Shown here: positions 35,771 to 44,642 of the stretch, one piece after another
Position numbering within the stretch: position 1 is the first letter of the stretch
Layout of the letters: each line of letters begins with the position of its first letter
From: Exiguobacterium sibiricum 7-3
Lineage (GTDB): Bacteria > Bacillota > Bacilli > Exiguobacteriales > Exiguobacteriaceae
DNA: 64,000 nt
Direction of reading: 5' to 3'
Assembly: GCF_000620865.1 (NCBI RefSeq)
Contig: NZ_KK211190.1
Location: 819,971-883,970 of the forward strand
The notes under the pieces: model-generated
What the model saw: only the letters and a program-made list of their open reading frames with translations
What the model was told of the DNA's origin: nothing
Database searches by the model: none
Made by a program: the position numbers and the translations under genes

Positions 35771-37500
35771 GTAAATACCGCAAACGATTCATTCTGAAAA
35801 TGTTGTCTTTTATCAGCCTAGTATTAATCGCACTGGGCTTTTTGCTTGGACAATCATTTAAAGATTTTTATATCAATAATGAAAAAGAAAAATTAGTGGA
35901 TGAGACTTCACTGGTGGAGACGATTTTACGGGAGCGGACGGTTCCGGATATGGCAGCATATGTCGATAAAATGTATGCCGAATCGAATTTCGACATGATT
36001 TTATTTAATGGTCGTGGGGAAATCATTGCCGGAACTCCGGTCGATGTCACGAAGCTGAACGTGCGGGCCATCAATTTTTCTGCCATTCCGAACGATGGAA
36101 CCTTCGAATCGAAAGTCGATGAGACGAGTCTGCAATATACGAAACCTGTCCTGACGGCTGACGGCGGGGAAGTCTACATCAGTTTCATCCGCTATACAAA
36201 AGATTTGAACATGATTTATTCGCGGATTTGGACCGTCATCATCTTATCTCTTCTGACTTCGCTTTGTATTATTTTCTTCGCTGTCTACAGTTCGACAAAA
36301 CGTTTTTTACGACCGATTGCGGAAGCGACAGAAGTCTTATACGAGTTGTCACACGGGAACTATAAATCACGTGTCTACGAATTGACTGCACCGGATGAAT
36401 CGAGAGATCTCGGGAAATCCATTAATCTGTTGGCCCGGAACCTAGAAAATGCGTCTTCCGGCGAAGCGATGCAACGGGCGCGGCTTGAGTCTCTGATTGA
36501 ATACATGGGGGCCGGCTTGATGTTGATTGATGAAAAAGGCTATGTCTTGCTTGTCAATCGAACATACCGCGAAATGTTCAATATCTATGACCAATCGAAC
36601 GGACAGTTGTACTACCGGGTCTTACCAAATGAAAAGATGAGTCAAGTGATCGAAGATGTCTACCTGACGGAAAAACCAAACCGGAAACAATCGAGTGTCC
36701 GATTTGGTTTGAACAGTCGGACTTTCATGGTCAGTGCAGCACCGATTTTCGGAAAAAACGGACGGGTCCAAGGGACGACAGTCGTATTTAACGATATTAC
36801 AGAGATCAAAAAGCTCGAACAGATGCGCAAAGACTTCGTCGCAAATGTCAGTCATGAGTTAAAGACCCCACTGACTTCCATCAAAGGATTTGCCGAAACA
36901 CTACTCGATGGAGCGCAAGACGTACCGGAAATCAGGGAACAGTTCCTGAACATCATCCACGATGAATCCGAGCGGATGCAGACACTGGTTGAAGATTTAC
37001 TTGAACTGTCGCGTCTTGAGCAGGACAATTATCAGCTGGAGACGACGATTGTCGACGTCACAAGCTTACTTCGTGAAACAGCAACGCTGTTACAACGAAA
37101 AGCAACGGAAAAGCAGATGACGATTCACCTCGAAACAGAAGAAGAAGTGTTTATCCGTGCAGATTTAAATCGTTTGAAGCAAGTCGTCGTCAATCTTGTA
37201 GCAAACGCCTTGAACTATACGCCGAACGGTGGGAATGTCTGGATCAGTCTAGAGGACGGGGAAGAAGCCGTCATGCTCCGCATTAAGGATGATGGGATCG
37301 GGATTCATCCGAAAGAGATGCAACGGATTTTTGAAAGGTTTTACCGGGTGGACAAAGCACGAAGCCGGAACTCGGGCGGGACAGGTCTTGGTCTGGCGAT
37401 TGTGAAGCATATCATTGATCTCCACCATGGAACGATTGAAGTCGAATCTGAAGAAAATGTCGGGACAACCTTTACGATACGTTTACCCAAAAAGGGATGA
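35767..37500 (+). CDS. phoR: PhoR-type sensor histidine kinase
   Basis: Membrane sensor kinase of 577 residues that phosphorylates PhoP. Two transmembrane helices (residues ~10-27 and ~155-175) enclose an extracytoplasmic sensor domain. A HAMP segment (~178-230), a PAS domain (~235-345), HisKA with the H-box VSHELKTPLTSIKGF (His363) and the ATPase domain follow. The ATPase shows NLVANALNYTPNGG, DDGIGI and GGTGLGLAIVKHI. The start ATG overlaps the phoP stop (ATGA), so translation is coupled. Confidence 0.94.
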   Translation: MSKYRKRFILKMLSFISLVLIALGFLLGQSFKDFYINNEKEKLVDETSLVETILRERTVPDMAAYVDKMYAESNFDMILFNGRGEIIAGTPVDVTKLNVRAINFSAIPNDGTFESKVDETSLQYTKPVLTADGGEVYISFIRYTKDLNMIYSRIWTVIILSLLTSLCIIFFAVYSSTKRFLRPIAEATEVLYELSHGNYKSRVYELTAPDESRDLGKSINLLARNLENASSGEAMQRARLESLIEYMGAGLMLIDEKGYVLLVNRTYREMFNIYDQSNGQLYYRVLPNEKMSQVIEDVYLTEKPNRKQSSVRFGLNSRTFMVSAAPIFGKNGRVQGTTVVFNDITEIKKLEQMRKDFVANVSHELKTPLTSIKGFAETLLDGAQDVPEIREQFLNIIHDESERMQTLVEDLLELSRLEQDNYQLETTIVDVTSLLRETATLLQRKATEKQMTIHLETEEEVFIRADLNRLKQVVVNLVANALNYTPNGGNVWISLEDGEEAVMLRIKDDGIGIHPKEMQRIFERFYRVDKARSRNSGGTGLGLAIVKHIIDLHHGTIEVESEENVGTTFTIRLPKKG

Positions 37501-37599
37501 GGATTCATATTCCCTTTACAGAAGGATCGTATGCTTAAAGTACCTTCTTCATCATCTGTGCCTCGACTGGTTCAGCTCCCATGTCGGGACACGCAGTGG

Positions 37600-37630
37600 C
37601 GACTGGCTTTTTAGCTGGTCGTCTTTTTTT
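37600..37630 (+). terminator. phoPR terminator
   Basis: CGACTGGCT (37600-37608) pairs with AGCTGGTCG (37613-37621) using two wobbles, then a T run. A second CGACTGG copy with AGCT at about 37563-37576 could compete for the same arm. Confidence 0.75.
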
Positions 37631-37663
37631 GTCTGCTTTTTTAGCGAACAAATGTGTGTAGAG

Positions 37664-37672
37664 TGATACAAT
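37664..37672 (+). promoter_or_regulatory. Extended -10 promoter of polA
   Basis: TGATACAAT (extended -10) lies 30 bases before the polA start; no clear -35. Confidence 0.45.
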
Positions 37673-37702
37673 AAGAACAGAAAATCTTCCAAAGGGGCGT
37701 AG

Positions 37703-40300
37703 ATGATGGAAAATAAACTTTTATTGATTGATGGAAACTCACTGACGTATCGTGCTTTTTTTGCGTTACCACCGATGACGGATGCGCAAGGACGCAACAC
37801 GAATGCTGCTTACGGTTTCACGATGATGTTGTTGAAATTACTTGAAGAGGAACAGCCGACACACATGCTCGTCGCATTTGATGCATCGAGCGAAACGTTC
37901 CGGCATGACGTATATCAAGAATATAAAGGAAGTCGTGAAAAGACACCTTCCGAGCTTCGGGAACAGTTTCCGATTGTGCGGGACATCTGCGAAGCGTTAG
38001 GCATTCAAATGATGGAACTGCATCGTTATGAAGCGGATGATCTGATTGGTACATTGGCACAAACGATGCCGGCTGATCGAATCCGAATCGTGACGGGAGA
38101 TAAGGATTTACTTCAACTCGTGACGGATCAGGTCGAAGTGTTGATTACGAAGCGTGGCATCACAGACGTTCTCTGTATGACAGAAGAATTATTTGCCGAA
38201 ACTTATGGTGGACTGAAGCCAATCCAGATGATTGATCTGAAAGGGTTGATGGGTGATAAATCCGATAACATTCCAGGAGTGCCGGGAATCGGTGAAAAAA
38301 CAGCCATCAAATTGATTTCTGCGTATGGATCCGTCGAAGGTCTGTACGAGCATGTCGAAGACTTAAAAGGGAAACAAAAAGAAAAAGTCGTCGCAAATGA
38401 AGAATTGGCTCGATTGTCGAAAGAACTGGCGACCATCAAGTTGGACGTTCCACTCGATGTGACACTCGACGATTTACAAATCAGTGACGTCGATACACAA
38501 GTACCGTATTCATTGTTCCAATCACTTGGCTTTAAGTCCTTGACGAACCGGTTTGCTCCGGTCGTCGAAGAAGCGGATAAAGAACAGTTAAACATCCAAG
38601 CGATTACTTCGCTCCCGTCAGATGTGACAGACGCTGTTTTGGTCGTTGAACAACTGCGTGAAGATTATATGGAAGAAGACATTATTGGATTCGGTATCGC
38701 AACGCCGGATCAAATTTATGTCGCTTCATCTGAACTCGTCAATGATCCGGCATTCCGTGACTGGATTGAATCAGAACATCAAAAAATTTGTCTGGATGCG
38801 AAGCAAGTTGCGTTTGCTTTACGTAAACACGGGTTAAAATTAACGGCATATGATGACTTGTTACTCGCCGGTTATTTATTGAACTTGAGCGGAGGGACCA
38901 CCCTGGCTTCGATTGCCGGACATTACATGCTGATGGCACCAAACGAAGAATCCGTTTTAGGGAAAGGTGCAAAACGTCTTGCTCCGGCAGACGAGTTGTT
39001 GCATCCTTACTTGGCGGAAAAAGCGCGCATGATTGAACTGTTGTTCCCGAAAGTCAAAGAAGAACTGAAGGCAAACCAGCAGTTTGAATTATACGAAACG
39101 CTGGAACGTCCATTATCCGGCGTGTTGGCAGAAATGGAATGGACCGGAATTCGCGTCGACGTTGGAACACTTCAGGAGATGCAAACAGATTTGGCCGGAC
39201 GTCTACATGATTTAGAACAACTGATTTACGGAGAAGTCGGAGAAGAGTTCAACATCAACTCGCCGAAACAACTCGGCGTCATCTTGTTTGAAAAACTTGA
39301 ATTACCTGCCTTCAAGAAAACGAAGACCGGTTATTCAACAGCGGCCGATGTACTTGAAAAACTTCGTCCGTTACATCCGGTCATCGACCACATCATGTTA
39401 TACCGGGAATTACAAAAACTGCAATCGACGTATGTCGAAGGGTTGCAGAAGGTCATCAAGGAAGATGGGAAAATTCATACACGATTCGCCCAAACGATTG
39501 CTCAGACGGGACGCCTCAGCTCTGTTAACCCGAACTTACAAAACATTCCGGTCCGGATCGAGGAAGGTCGGAAAATCCGCAAAGCGTTCGTTCCGAGTGA
39601 ACCGGGCTGGTCCTTGTACGCCGCCGACTATTCCCAAATCGAATTGCGGGTCATGGCGCATATGTCGGAAGACAAAACACTTGTCCAAGCGTTCTTGGAC
39701 GATGCCGATATTCACACACAGACAGCGAGCAGTGTCTTTGGTGTCGCACCCAATGACGTCACAGGTAATATGCGCCGTCAGGCCAAAGCCGTCAACTTCG
39801 GAATCATTTACGGCATCAGTGATTACGGTTTGTCACAGAACTTGAATATCTCACGTAAAGAGGCGCAAGACTTCATTGACCGTTACTTTGAATTGTTCCC
39901 GCAAATCAAGTTGTTCATGGATGCCGCCATCGAAAAAGCACGTATGAACGGTTTCGTCGAAACATTGATGAATCGTCGTCGGAATATTCCCGATATCAAT
40001 TCGAAAAACTTTAATTTACGCGGTTTTGCAGAACGGACGGCCATTAATACACCAATACAGGGTTCAGCAGCCGACATCATCAAAAAAGCAATGCTCGATG
40101 TTCATGCAGCACTGGAAGCATCTCCGCTGCAGGCTCGTCTGTTACTACAAGTACACGATGAATTGATCTTTGAAGCGCCGGATGAAGAACTGGATGCACT
40201 GAAGACGCTAGTCAAACAAGCCATGGAACAGACGGTTCACTTATCTGTACCATTACGCGTTGATGGGGATGCCGGTCATTCATGGTACGAAACTAAATAA
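37703..40300 (+). CDS. polA: DNA polymerase I
   Basis: Repair and Okazaki-fragment processing polymerase of 865 residues. Residues ~1-290 form the 5'-3' flap exonuclease (LLIDGNSLTYRAFFALP, RYEADDLIGTLA, DKSDNIPGVPGIGEKTA). The middle domain (~305-470) is a 3'-5' exonuclease remnant: VVEQL stands where active enzymes have DTE, so proofreading should be absent, as in Bacillus. The palm carries AADYSQIELRVMAHMS (motif A), RRQAKAVNFGIIYG (motif B) and LLQVHDELIFEAP (motif C). ATG codons at 37703 and 37706 follow AAAGGGG. It heads the polA-mutM-coaE unit. Confidence 0.97.
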   Translation: MMENKLLLIDGNSLTYRAFFALPPMTDAQGRNTNAAYGFTMMLLKLLEEEQPTHMLVAFDASSETFRHDVYQEYKGSREKTPSELREQFPIVRDICEALGIQMMELHRYEADDLIGTLAQTMPADRIRIVTGDKDLLQLVTDQVEVLITKRGITDVLCMTEELFAETYGGLKPIQMIDLKGLMGDKSDNIPGVPGIGEKTAIKLISAYGSVEGLYEHVEDLKGKQKEKVVANEELARLSKELATIKLDVPLDVTLDDLQISDVDTQVPYSLFQSLGFKSLTNRFAPVVEEADKEQLNIQAITSLPSDVTDAVLVVEQLREDYMEEDIIGFGIATPDQIYVASSELVNDPAFRDWIESEHQKICLDAKQVAFALRKHGLKLTAYDDLLLAGYLLNLSGGTTLASIAGHYMLMAPNEESVLGKGAKRLAPADELLHPYLAEKARMIELLFPKVKEELKANQQFELYETLERPLSGVLAEMEWTGIRVDVGTLQEMQTDLAGRLHDLEQLIYGEVGEEFNINSPKQLGVILFEKLELPAFKKTKTGYSTAADVLEKLRPLHPVIDHIMLYRELQKLQSTYVEGLQKVIKEDGKIHTRFAQTIAQTGRLSSVNPNLQNIPVRIEEGRKIRKAFVPSEPGWSLYAADYSQIELRVMAHMSEDKTLVQAFLDDADIHTQTASSVFGVAPNDVTGNMRRQAKAVNFGIIYGISDYGLSQNLNISRKEAQDFIDRYFELFPQIKLFMDAAIEKARMNGFVETLMNRRRNIPDINSKNFNLRGFAERTAINTPIQGSAADIIKKAMLDVHAALEASPLQARLLLQVHDELIFEAPDEELDALKTLVKQAMEQTVHLSVPLRVDGDAGHSWYETK

Positions 40301-40324
40301 GAAGTTGTCAGAGGAGGAAGTAAG

Positions 40325-41155
40325 TTGCCTGAATTACCTGAAGTCGAGACCGTCAGACGAAGCTTGGAACGGACGGTCTCCGGAAAAACGATTTCTTCTG
40401 TCAAAGTATTTCATCCGAAGATGATTCGGGGAATGGAAGTCGCACCGTTCGTTGACGCATTGAAGCAAGAGCGAATCGAACGCGTCGAACGTCGGGGGAA
40501 ATTTTTACTATTTACGTTTGAACGGTTTTATCTCGTCAGTCATTTGCGGATGGAAGGGAAGTACTTCCCTTATCCACAGGCGATTGAGAAAGATAAGCAT
40601 ACCCATGTCATCTTCCGCTTTACAGACGGCTCGGAACTGCATTACAACGATGTCCGGAAATTCGGCACGATGGAGTTACGGGATAAAGAGACGGCCATGC
40701 AGGTTCCGCCGCTTGCGCAACTCGAACGGGAACCGTTTGATCCGACGTTTACGGCTGAAGTTTTGGCTGAAAACCTGATTCGGAAAAAACGCAGTCCGAT
40801 TAAAACGGCATTGCTCGATCAATCGATTTTTTTAGGACTGGGAAACATTTATGTCGATGAAACGCTGTTTGCGGCCCGGGTCCATCCGTTAACGAAAGCG
40901 GGTGCACTGACACTCGACGACATCTCACGGATTCATGTCGCTGGTGTCGAGGTCTTGAAAAAAGCCGTCGAAAGCGGCGGAAGTACGATTCGGAGTTATG
41001 TGTCGCCGACCGGAAAAGGGGAGTTCCAATTGCAATTGGCGGTATACGGGCAAACCGGGGCACCTTGCCCTAGATGCGGGACGGCAATCGAAAAAATTAA
41101 AGTCGGCGGACGAGGGACGCACTTCTGCCCGACCTGTCAACAGGTGGCTTTATGA
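40325..41155 (+). CDS. mutM: Formamidopyrimidine-DNA glycosylase (Fpg/MutM)
   Basis: Bifunctional glycosylase/AP lyase that removes 8-oxoguanine and formamidopyrimidines. It has 276 residues. The start is TTG 40325 after GAGGAGGAAG; after Met removal the catalytic Pro and Glu of PELPEVETVRR become the N-terminus. Lys in RRGKFLLF, the helix-two-turn-helix region and the C-terminal four-cysteine zinc finger (CPRCG and CPTC) are intact. The 3' end overlaps coaE by four bases. The polA-mutM-coaE order matches Bacillus without ytaF. Confidence 0.97.
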   Translation: MPELPEVETVRRSLERTVSGKTISSVKVFHPKMIRGMEVAPFVDALKQERIERVERRGKFLLFTFERFYLVSHLRMEGKYFPYPQAIEKDKHTHVIFRFTDGSELHYNDVRKFGTMELRDKETAMQVPPLAQLEREPFDPTFTAEVLAENLIRKKRSPIKTALLDQSIFLGLGNIYVDETLFAARVHPLTKAGALTLDDISRIHVAGVEVLKKAVESGGSTIRSYVSPTGKGEFQLQLAVYGQTGAPCPRCGTAIEKIKVGGRGTHFCPTCQQVAL

Positions 41156-41739
41156 GAATCGGACTGACCGGAGGAATTGCAACCGGAAAAAGTACGGTAT
41201 CTGCTTATTTGCAACAACAGGGTGTCGTCGTCATCGATGCCGATTTGGTCGCCCGACAAGTCATCGAACCGGGCGGATTGGCTTATGCGGAAGTCAAAGC
41301 AGCATTTCCGACAGCTTTCATCGACGGACAGCTGGTCCGTTCCAAGTTGGGTGATATCATTTTTCACGATAATGAAAAGCGGATAATCCTGAATGAATTG
41401 ATGCATCCGAAAATTCGGAAACAGATGTTAGAAATGGCGACTCAACAGGAACAGACTGGACAATCCATCGTCGTTTTTGATATTCCATTGCTGTTAGAAG
41501 GAGACTGGAAACAACTTGTCGATCAAGTCGTAGTGGTCTACTGTCCTGCCGAATTACAAAAGCAACGGCTGATGGAGCGAAATCACCTAACAGCTGAAGA
41601 AGCACAGGCCAGAATGAATGCGCAACTGGATATCGAACAGAAAAAGCGTCTGGCAGACTACGTTCTGACCAATGAAAGTACACGAGAAGCATTATACCGA
41701 CAAATCGATAGCTGGTTAAAAACGATTCGTCCCGTATAA
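41152..41739 (+). CDS. coaE: Dephospho-CoA kinase
   Basis: Last step of coenzyme A synthesis, phosphorylating dephospho-CoA at the ribose 3'-OH. It has 195 residues. The P-loop is GGIATGKSTVSAYL, followed by DADLVARQV, which holds the catalytic Asp. The lid region (MERNHLTAEEAQARMNAQ) and FDIPLLLE substrate segment are typical. The ATG overlaps the mutM stop (ATGA). In Bacillus ytaF separates mutM and coaE; it is missing here, leaving direct coupling. Confidence 0.96.
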   Translation: MRIGLTGGIATGKSTVSAYLQQQGVVVIDADLVARQVIEPGGLAYAEVKAAFPTAFIDGQLVRSKLGDIIFHDNEKRIILNELMHPKIRKQMLEMATQQEQTGQSIVVFDIPLLLEGDWKQLVDQVVVVYCPAELQKQRLMERNHLTAEEAQARMNAQLDIEQKKRLADYVLTNESTREALYRQIDSWLKTIRPV

Positions 41740-41790
41740 AGGCAAATCTCTTGGATCTGTTTTCTATCTCGAAAAGTGTTTTCGTCATCC

Positions 41791-41828
41791 AAGTGGGAGA
41801 AAGTTACCAACTTCTCTCACTTTTTTTA
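41791..41828 (+). terminator. coaE terminator
   Basis: AAGTGGGAGAAAGTT pairs with AACTTCTCTCACTT (small imperfections), followed by seven T. Confidence 0.85.
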
Positions 41829-41838
41829 GATTACGTAA

Positions 41839-41852
41839 TGAAATCGCTTACA
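41839..41852. promoter_or_regulatory. cre site in the gapB promoter
   Basis: TGAAATCGCTTACA matches TGWAANCGNTNWCA at every position. It lies just upstream of a TATAGT -10 (41861-41866), so CcpA binding should block RNA polymerase. Confidence 0.72.
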
Positions 41853-41855
41853 TTT

Positions 41856-41866
41856 CATGATATAGT
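41856..41866. promoter_or_regulatory. CcpN-like site over the gapB -10
   Basis: CATGATATAGT matches 9 of 11 positions of the CcpN consensus TRTGHYATAYW and covers the -10 hexamer. CcpN represses gapB in B. subtilis. Confidence 0.4.
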
Positions 41867-41915
41867 TCTATCTGTAAACGGAGCATCATCCGTCACATTG
41901 AAGGGGGATCCGCAA

Positions 41916-42959
41916 ATGGGAGTCAAGGTGGCAGTTAACGGTTTTGGTCGAATTGGTCGAATGGTATTCCGGCGTCTCATCGCTGAGGGGAAAAGTGAGG
42001 TCGTCGCCATTAACGCAAGTTATCCGGTGGAAACATTGGCACATCTCATCAAATATGACACGGTTCACGGGAAATTTACTTATCCAGTTGACATCATTGA
42101 CGGGGCATTGATGGTAAATGGACGACACATTCAAATCGTCAGCGAACGCGATCCGGAGCAGTTGCCGTGGGGACAACTGGGCATCGATATCGTTGTCGAA
42201 GCAACAGGGAAGTTTAATTCGAAAACGGGTGCTGAGAAACATTTGACGGCTGGGGCAAAAAAAGTCGTCATCACTGCACCGGCAAAAGGGGATCTGCGCA
42301 CGATCGTCATGGGGGTCAATGACGAGATGTATGATCATGAGACGGACGCAATCGTCTCGAACGCTTCATGCACGACGAACTGTCTTGCACCTGTCGTTCA
42401 AGTCATCGACCGGGCATTCGGAATTGAATCGGGTCTTGTGACGACGATTCATGCCTTTACGAATGATCAAAATAATATCGATAATCCGCATAAGGATTTA
42501 CGCCGGGCACGTGCTTGCGGATCGTCGATCATTCCGACTTCGACCGGAGCTGCCAAAGCGATTTCACTCGTCTTACCGCATCTCGAAGGGAAACTCAACG
42601 GACTGGCACTCCGTGTTCCGACACCAAACGTTTCACTGGTCGATCTGGTTGTGGAAGTCAGCCGTGATACGACCGTCGCTGAAGTCAATGAAGCATTCGT
42701 CAAGGCAGCGGACGGAGCACTCGACGGCATACTCGGTCTGACGATGGAACCGCTCGTTTCGATTGACTTTAACGGAGAAGAAAAGTCGACAGTCGTCGAC
42801 GGTCTATCGACGATGGTCATGGGAGGACGACAGGTTAAAGTCCTCGCCTGGTACGACAATGAATGGGGTTACTCATGCCGTGTCGTCGATCTCGTTCATC
42901 TGGTCGGTGCACATATCGAGGCAAGTGGAAACGAACAAAAACAACTGGAGTTAAAATAA
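41916..42959 (+). CDS. gapB: Glyceraldehyde-3-phosphate dehydrogenase, NADP-preferring gluconeogenic type
   Basis: Works in the gluconeogenic direction. It has 347 residues from ATG 41916, which follows AGGGGG by eight bases; the upstream in-frame reading from 41751 crosses the coaE terminator and promoter. NGFGRIGR opens the Rossmann fold. After the second strand the sequence is INASYPVE, lacking the Asp that fixes NAD in GapA, in keeping with NADP use. The catalytic Cys lies in SNASCTTNCLAP. The gene is at the conserved coaE-gapB-speD position and carries its own promoter with cre and CcpN-like sites. Confidence 0.95.
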   Translation: MGVKVAVNGFGRIGRMVFRRLIAEGKSEVVAINASYPVETLAHLIKYDTVHGKFTYPVDIIDGALMVNGRHIQIVSERDPEQLPWGQLGIDIVVEATGKFNSKTGAEKHLTAGAKKVVITAPAKGDLRTIVMGVNDEMYDHETDAIVSNASCTTNCLAPVVQVIDRAFGIESGLVTTIHAFTNDQNNIDNPHKDLRRARACGSSIIPTSTGAAKAISLVLPHLEGKLNGLALRVPTPNVSLVDLVVEVSRDTTVAEVNEAFVKAADGALDGILGLTMEPLVSIDFNGEEKSTVVDGLSTMVMGGRQVKVLAWYDNEWGYSCRVVDLVHLVGAHIEASGNEQKQLELK

Positions 42960-42975
42960 AATAATAATGAAGAAT

Positions 42976-43007
42976 CGCTCTACAGCAACCTGTAGAGCGT
43001 TTTCTTT
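42976..43007 (+). terminator. gapB terminator
   Basis: CGCTCTACAG (42976-42985) and CTGTAGAGCG (42990-42999) form a perfect 10-bp stem with a CAAC loop, followed by TTTTCTTT. Confidence 0.9.
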
Positions 43008-43038
43008 AAGAAAATATATTAAAATTCGAAATTTATCC

Positions 43039-43067
43039 TTGTGTATCTTTTTGATACTCGCTATAAT
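43039..43067 (+). promoter_or_regulatory. speD promoter
   Basis: TTGTGT (43039-43044), a 17-base spacer and TATAAT (43062-43067). The start should fall near 43074, giving a leader of about 145 bases. Confidence 0.78.
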
Positions 43068-43073
43068 TCAAAT

Positions 43074-43210
43074 CGTGAACTTCAATCGGTCTGGCAATCG
43101 CAGCTTAAAGGGTTAGGACCTCTCTGGACTAACTTTCCCCCGTGGGTGCGAACGACTCAGGCGCAAAGTAAGTGATCGACTACTTTGAAGACCATTGAAT
43201 GTAGGGGGGA
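43074..43210 (+). ncRNA. Structured speD leader, candidate cis-regulatory RNA
   Basis: An 11-bp closing helix joins TTCAAT-C-GGTCT (43081-43092, one bulged C) with AGACCATTGAA (43189-43199). Inside are hairpins AAAG/CTTT plus TTAG/CTAA (43107-43136), TGCG/CGCA (43147-43165) and CAAAGTA/TACTTTG (43164-43187). CCCCC at 43137-43141 could pair with the GGGGGG Shine-Dalgarno at 43204-43209. No terminator lies between leader and gene, so control would be translational. I do not recognise a known riboswitch class. Confidence 0.55.
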
Positions 43211-43217
43211 TCCACAA

Positions 43218-43604
43218 ATGGATACTATGGGAAGACACATTATTGCAGAACTTTGGGATTGTAATCCTGAAAAATTGAACGACATGGAATTTGTAGAACG
43301 ACTTTTTGTTGATGCAGCACTTCAAGCAGGTGCGGAAGTACGCGAAGTCGCATTCCATAAGTTTGCTCCACACGGCGTCAGCGGCGTCGTTATTATTTCT
43401 GAATCGCACTTAACGATTCACAGTTTCCCAGAGCATGGTTATGCATCGGTTGATGTATTTACATGTGGCGATCGAATCGATCCAGCCATCGCAGCGCATT
43501 ATATCGCTGACGGACTCGATGCGAAAATCCGTGAAAATGTCGAAATTCCACGTGGTATGGGACCTGTTGAAGTTCCAGCTGCTACGGTTCAGCACGTTAA
43601 CTGA
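43218..43604 (+). CDS. speD: S-adenosylmethionine decarboxylase proenzyme
   Basis: Makes decarboxylated SAM for spermidine synthesis. It has 128 residues, the short bacterial/archaeal class. The chain should cleave itself between Glu62 and Ser63 ([15 protein letters not shown]), turning Ser63 into the pyruvoyl cofactor. His68 and Cys83 (DVFTCGD), needed for processing and catalysis, are at the same positions as in the Thermotoga enzyme. ATG 43218 follows GTAGGGGGG; an upstream in-frame ATG at 43185 lies inside the leader helix. No spermidine synthase gene is in the window. Confidence 0.96.
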   Translation: MDTMGRHIIAELWDCNPEKLNDMEFVERLFVDAALQAGAEVREVAFHKFAPHGVSGVVIISESHLTIHSFPEHGYASVDVFTCGDRIDPAIAAHYIADGLDAKIRENVEIPRGMGPVEVPAATVQHVN

Positions 43605-43621
43605 CAAAAACACGAATCAAC

Positions 43622-43650
43622 AAGCTCTCGTCTTATGGCGAGGGCTTTTT
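43622..43650 (+). terminator. speD terminator
   Basis: AAGCTCTCGTC pairs with GGCGAGGGCTT (wobbles included), followed by T5. Confidence 0.8.
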
Positions 43651-43710
43651 AATATGTCTGACGTCTGTTATTCTTAATAGTAGAAGAAAACAGAAAAAGG
43701 TGATGACGGA

Positions 43711-44079
43711 ATGGGACTGAAGGAACGATTACAAAAACAAATGGAAACGTCGGATACACATAAAAATGAAAAGTTACGGACCCATTACTATGCAGCAACG
43801 GTAGAAATGTTGTTTACGGGAGTGGAGGCGACGGTAACGAAGCAACAGGGAACAGTTAAGCGAATCGATCAAGGACGCGGAGAACTTGCGTTTAGTGCAC
43901 CTGGCTTAGATGGTCTTGCGACTGTCATCATGGTGGGATCCGGCCGTACGGCAGTTGACCTTTTTTTACACCGTGACGGGTTGCTTGGTCCCGACCTTGA
44001 AAAATGGATCGAGTCAATTTATCAAGGGCTTGATTCGACGTATCGCTTAAAAATGATCGGTACGAAAGAAATTACGTGA
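43711..44079 (+). CDS. Conserved cytosolic protein of unknown function
   Basis: The protein has 122 residues, is soluble and opens with [28 protein letters not shown] similar uncharacterised cytosolic protein follows speD in many Bacillus genomes. A mixed alpha/beta C-terminal part includes [24 protein letters not shown]. No catalytic motif is recognisable. ATG 43711 follows AAAAAGGTGATG. It lies 13 bases before nrdR and is probably co-transcribed with it. Confidence 0.8.
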   Translation: MGLKERLQKQMETSDTHKNEKLRTHYYAATVEMLFTGVEATVTKQQGTVKRIDQGRGELAFSAPGLDGLATVIMVGSGRTAVDLFLHRDGLLGPDLEKWIESIYQGLDSTYRLKMIGTKEIT

Positions 44080-44092
44080 ATGGAGGTACGAC

Positions 44093-44575
44093 ATGCGTTG
44101 TCCAGCCTGCAACTATAACGGGACAAAAGTATTAGATTCGCGACCCGTGCAAGATTTTGGTTCGATTCGCAGACGGCGGGAATGTGAATCATGTGGCTAT
44201 CGTTTTACGACATTTGAGATGGTGGAACAAACTCCTCTCATCATCGTCAAAAAAGATGGAACACGTGACGAATTCAATCGGGACAAAATCTTGCGTGGAT
44301 TAGTCCGAGCATGTGAAAAACGTCCGATTTCCATTGAACAACTGGAAACAGTCGTCAGCCGGGTTGAAAAAACACTACGAGCAACAGCACAACATGAAAT
44401 TCCGAGCGAACAGGTCGGACGGCTTGTGCTGAATGAACTCGCTTCTGTCGATGAAGTGGCGTATGTTCGGTTTGCCAGTGTCTATAAGCAATTTAAAGAC
44501 ATCAATGTCTTTTTCCAAGAATTATCCGAATTGATGGAACGTCATCAAGACAACGAACGGGAAAATCAAACCTAA
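44093..44575 (+). CDS. nrdR: Transcriptional repressor NrdR
   Basis: ATP/dATP-sensing repressor of ribonucleotide reductase genes. It has 160 residues. The N-terminal zinc ribbon shows [15 protein letters not shown] and [12 protein letters not shown] (four Cys, residues 3-34). The ATP-cone follows (residues ~46-136, [26 protein letters not shown]). ATG 44093 follows GGAGGT. In B. subtilis the homologue is ytcG, located between speD and dnaB as here. Confidence 0.97.
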   Translation: MRCPACNYNGTKVLDSRPVQDFGSIRRRRECESCGYRFTTFEMVEQTPLIIVKKDGTRDEFNRDKILRGLVRACEKRPISIEQLETVVSRVEKTLRATAQHEIPSEQVGRLVLNELASVDEVAYVRFASVYKQFKDINVFFQELSELMERHQDNERENQT

Positions 44576-44580
44576 TGAAG

Positions 44581-44618
44581 GAGAGGTCGTCTGACTGTTC
44601 AGAACGCCCTCTCTTTTT
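44581..44618 (+). terminator. nrdR terminator
   Basis: GAGAGG (44581-44586) pairs with CCTCTC (44108+500, 44608-44613), with CTGA/TCAG inside, followed by T5. It lies 25 bases before dnaB. Confidence 0.75.
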
Positions 44619-44642
44619 CTCACGAAAGAAGGGATGAAGCAA

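Noticed and set aside
37501-37600. Small RNA between phoR and polA
   Set aside because: A weak GAAGG/CCTTC hairpin is present but no promoter of its own; it fits a phoPR 3' end.
39288-39845. 185-codon frame inside polA
   Set aside because: Basic, low-information shadow of the polymerase frame, without a ribosome binding site.
41751-41915. N-terminal extension of gapB
   Set aside because: It covers the coaE terminator and the gapB promoter with cre. NGFGRIGR belongs at the true N-terminus.
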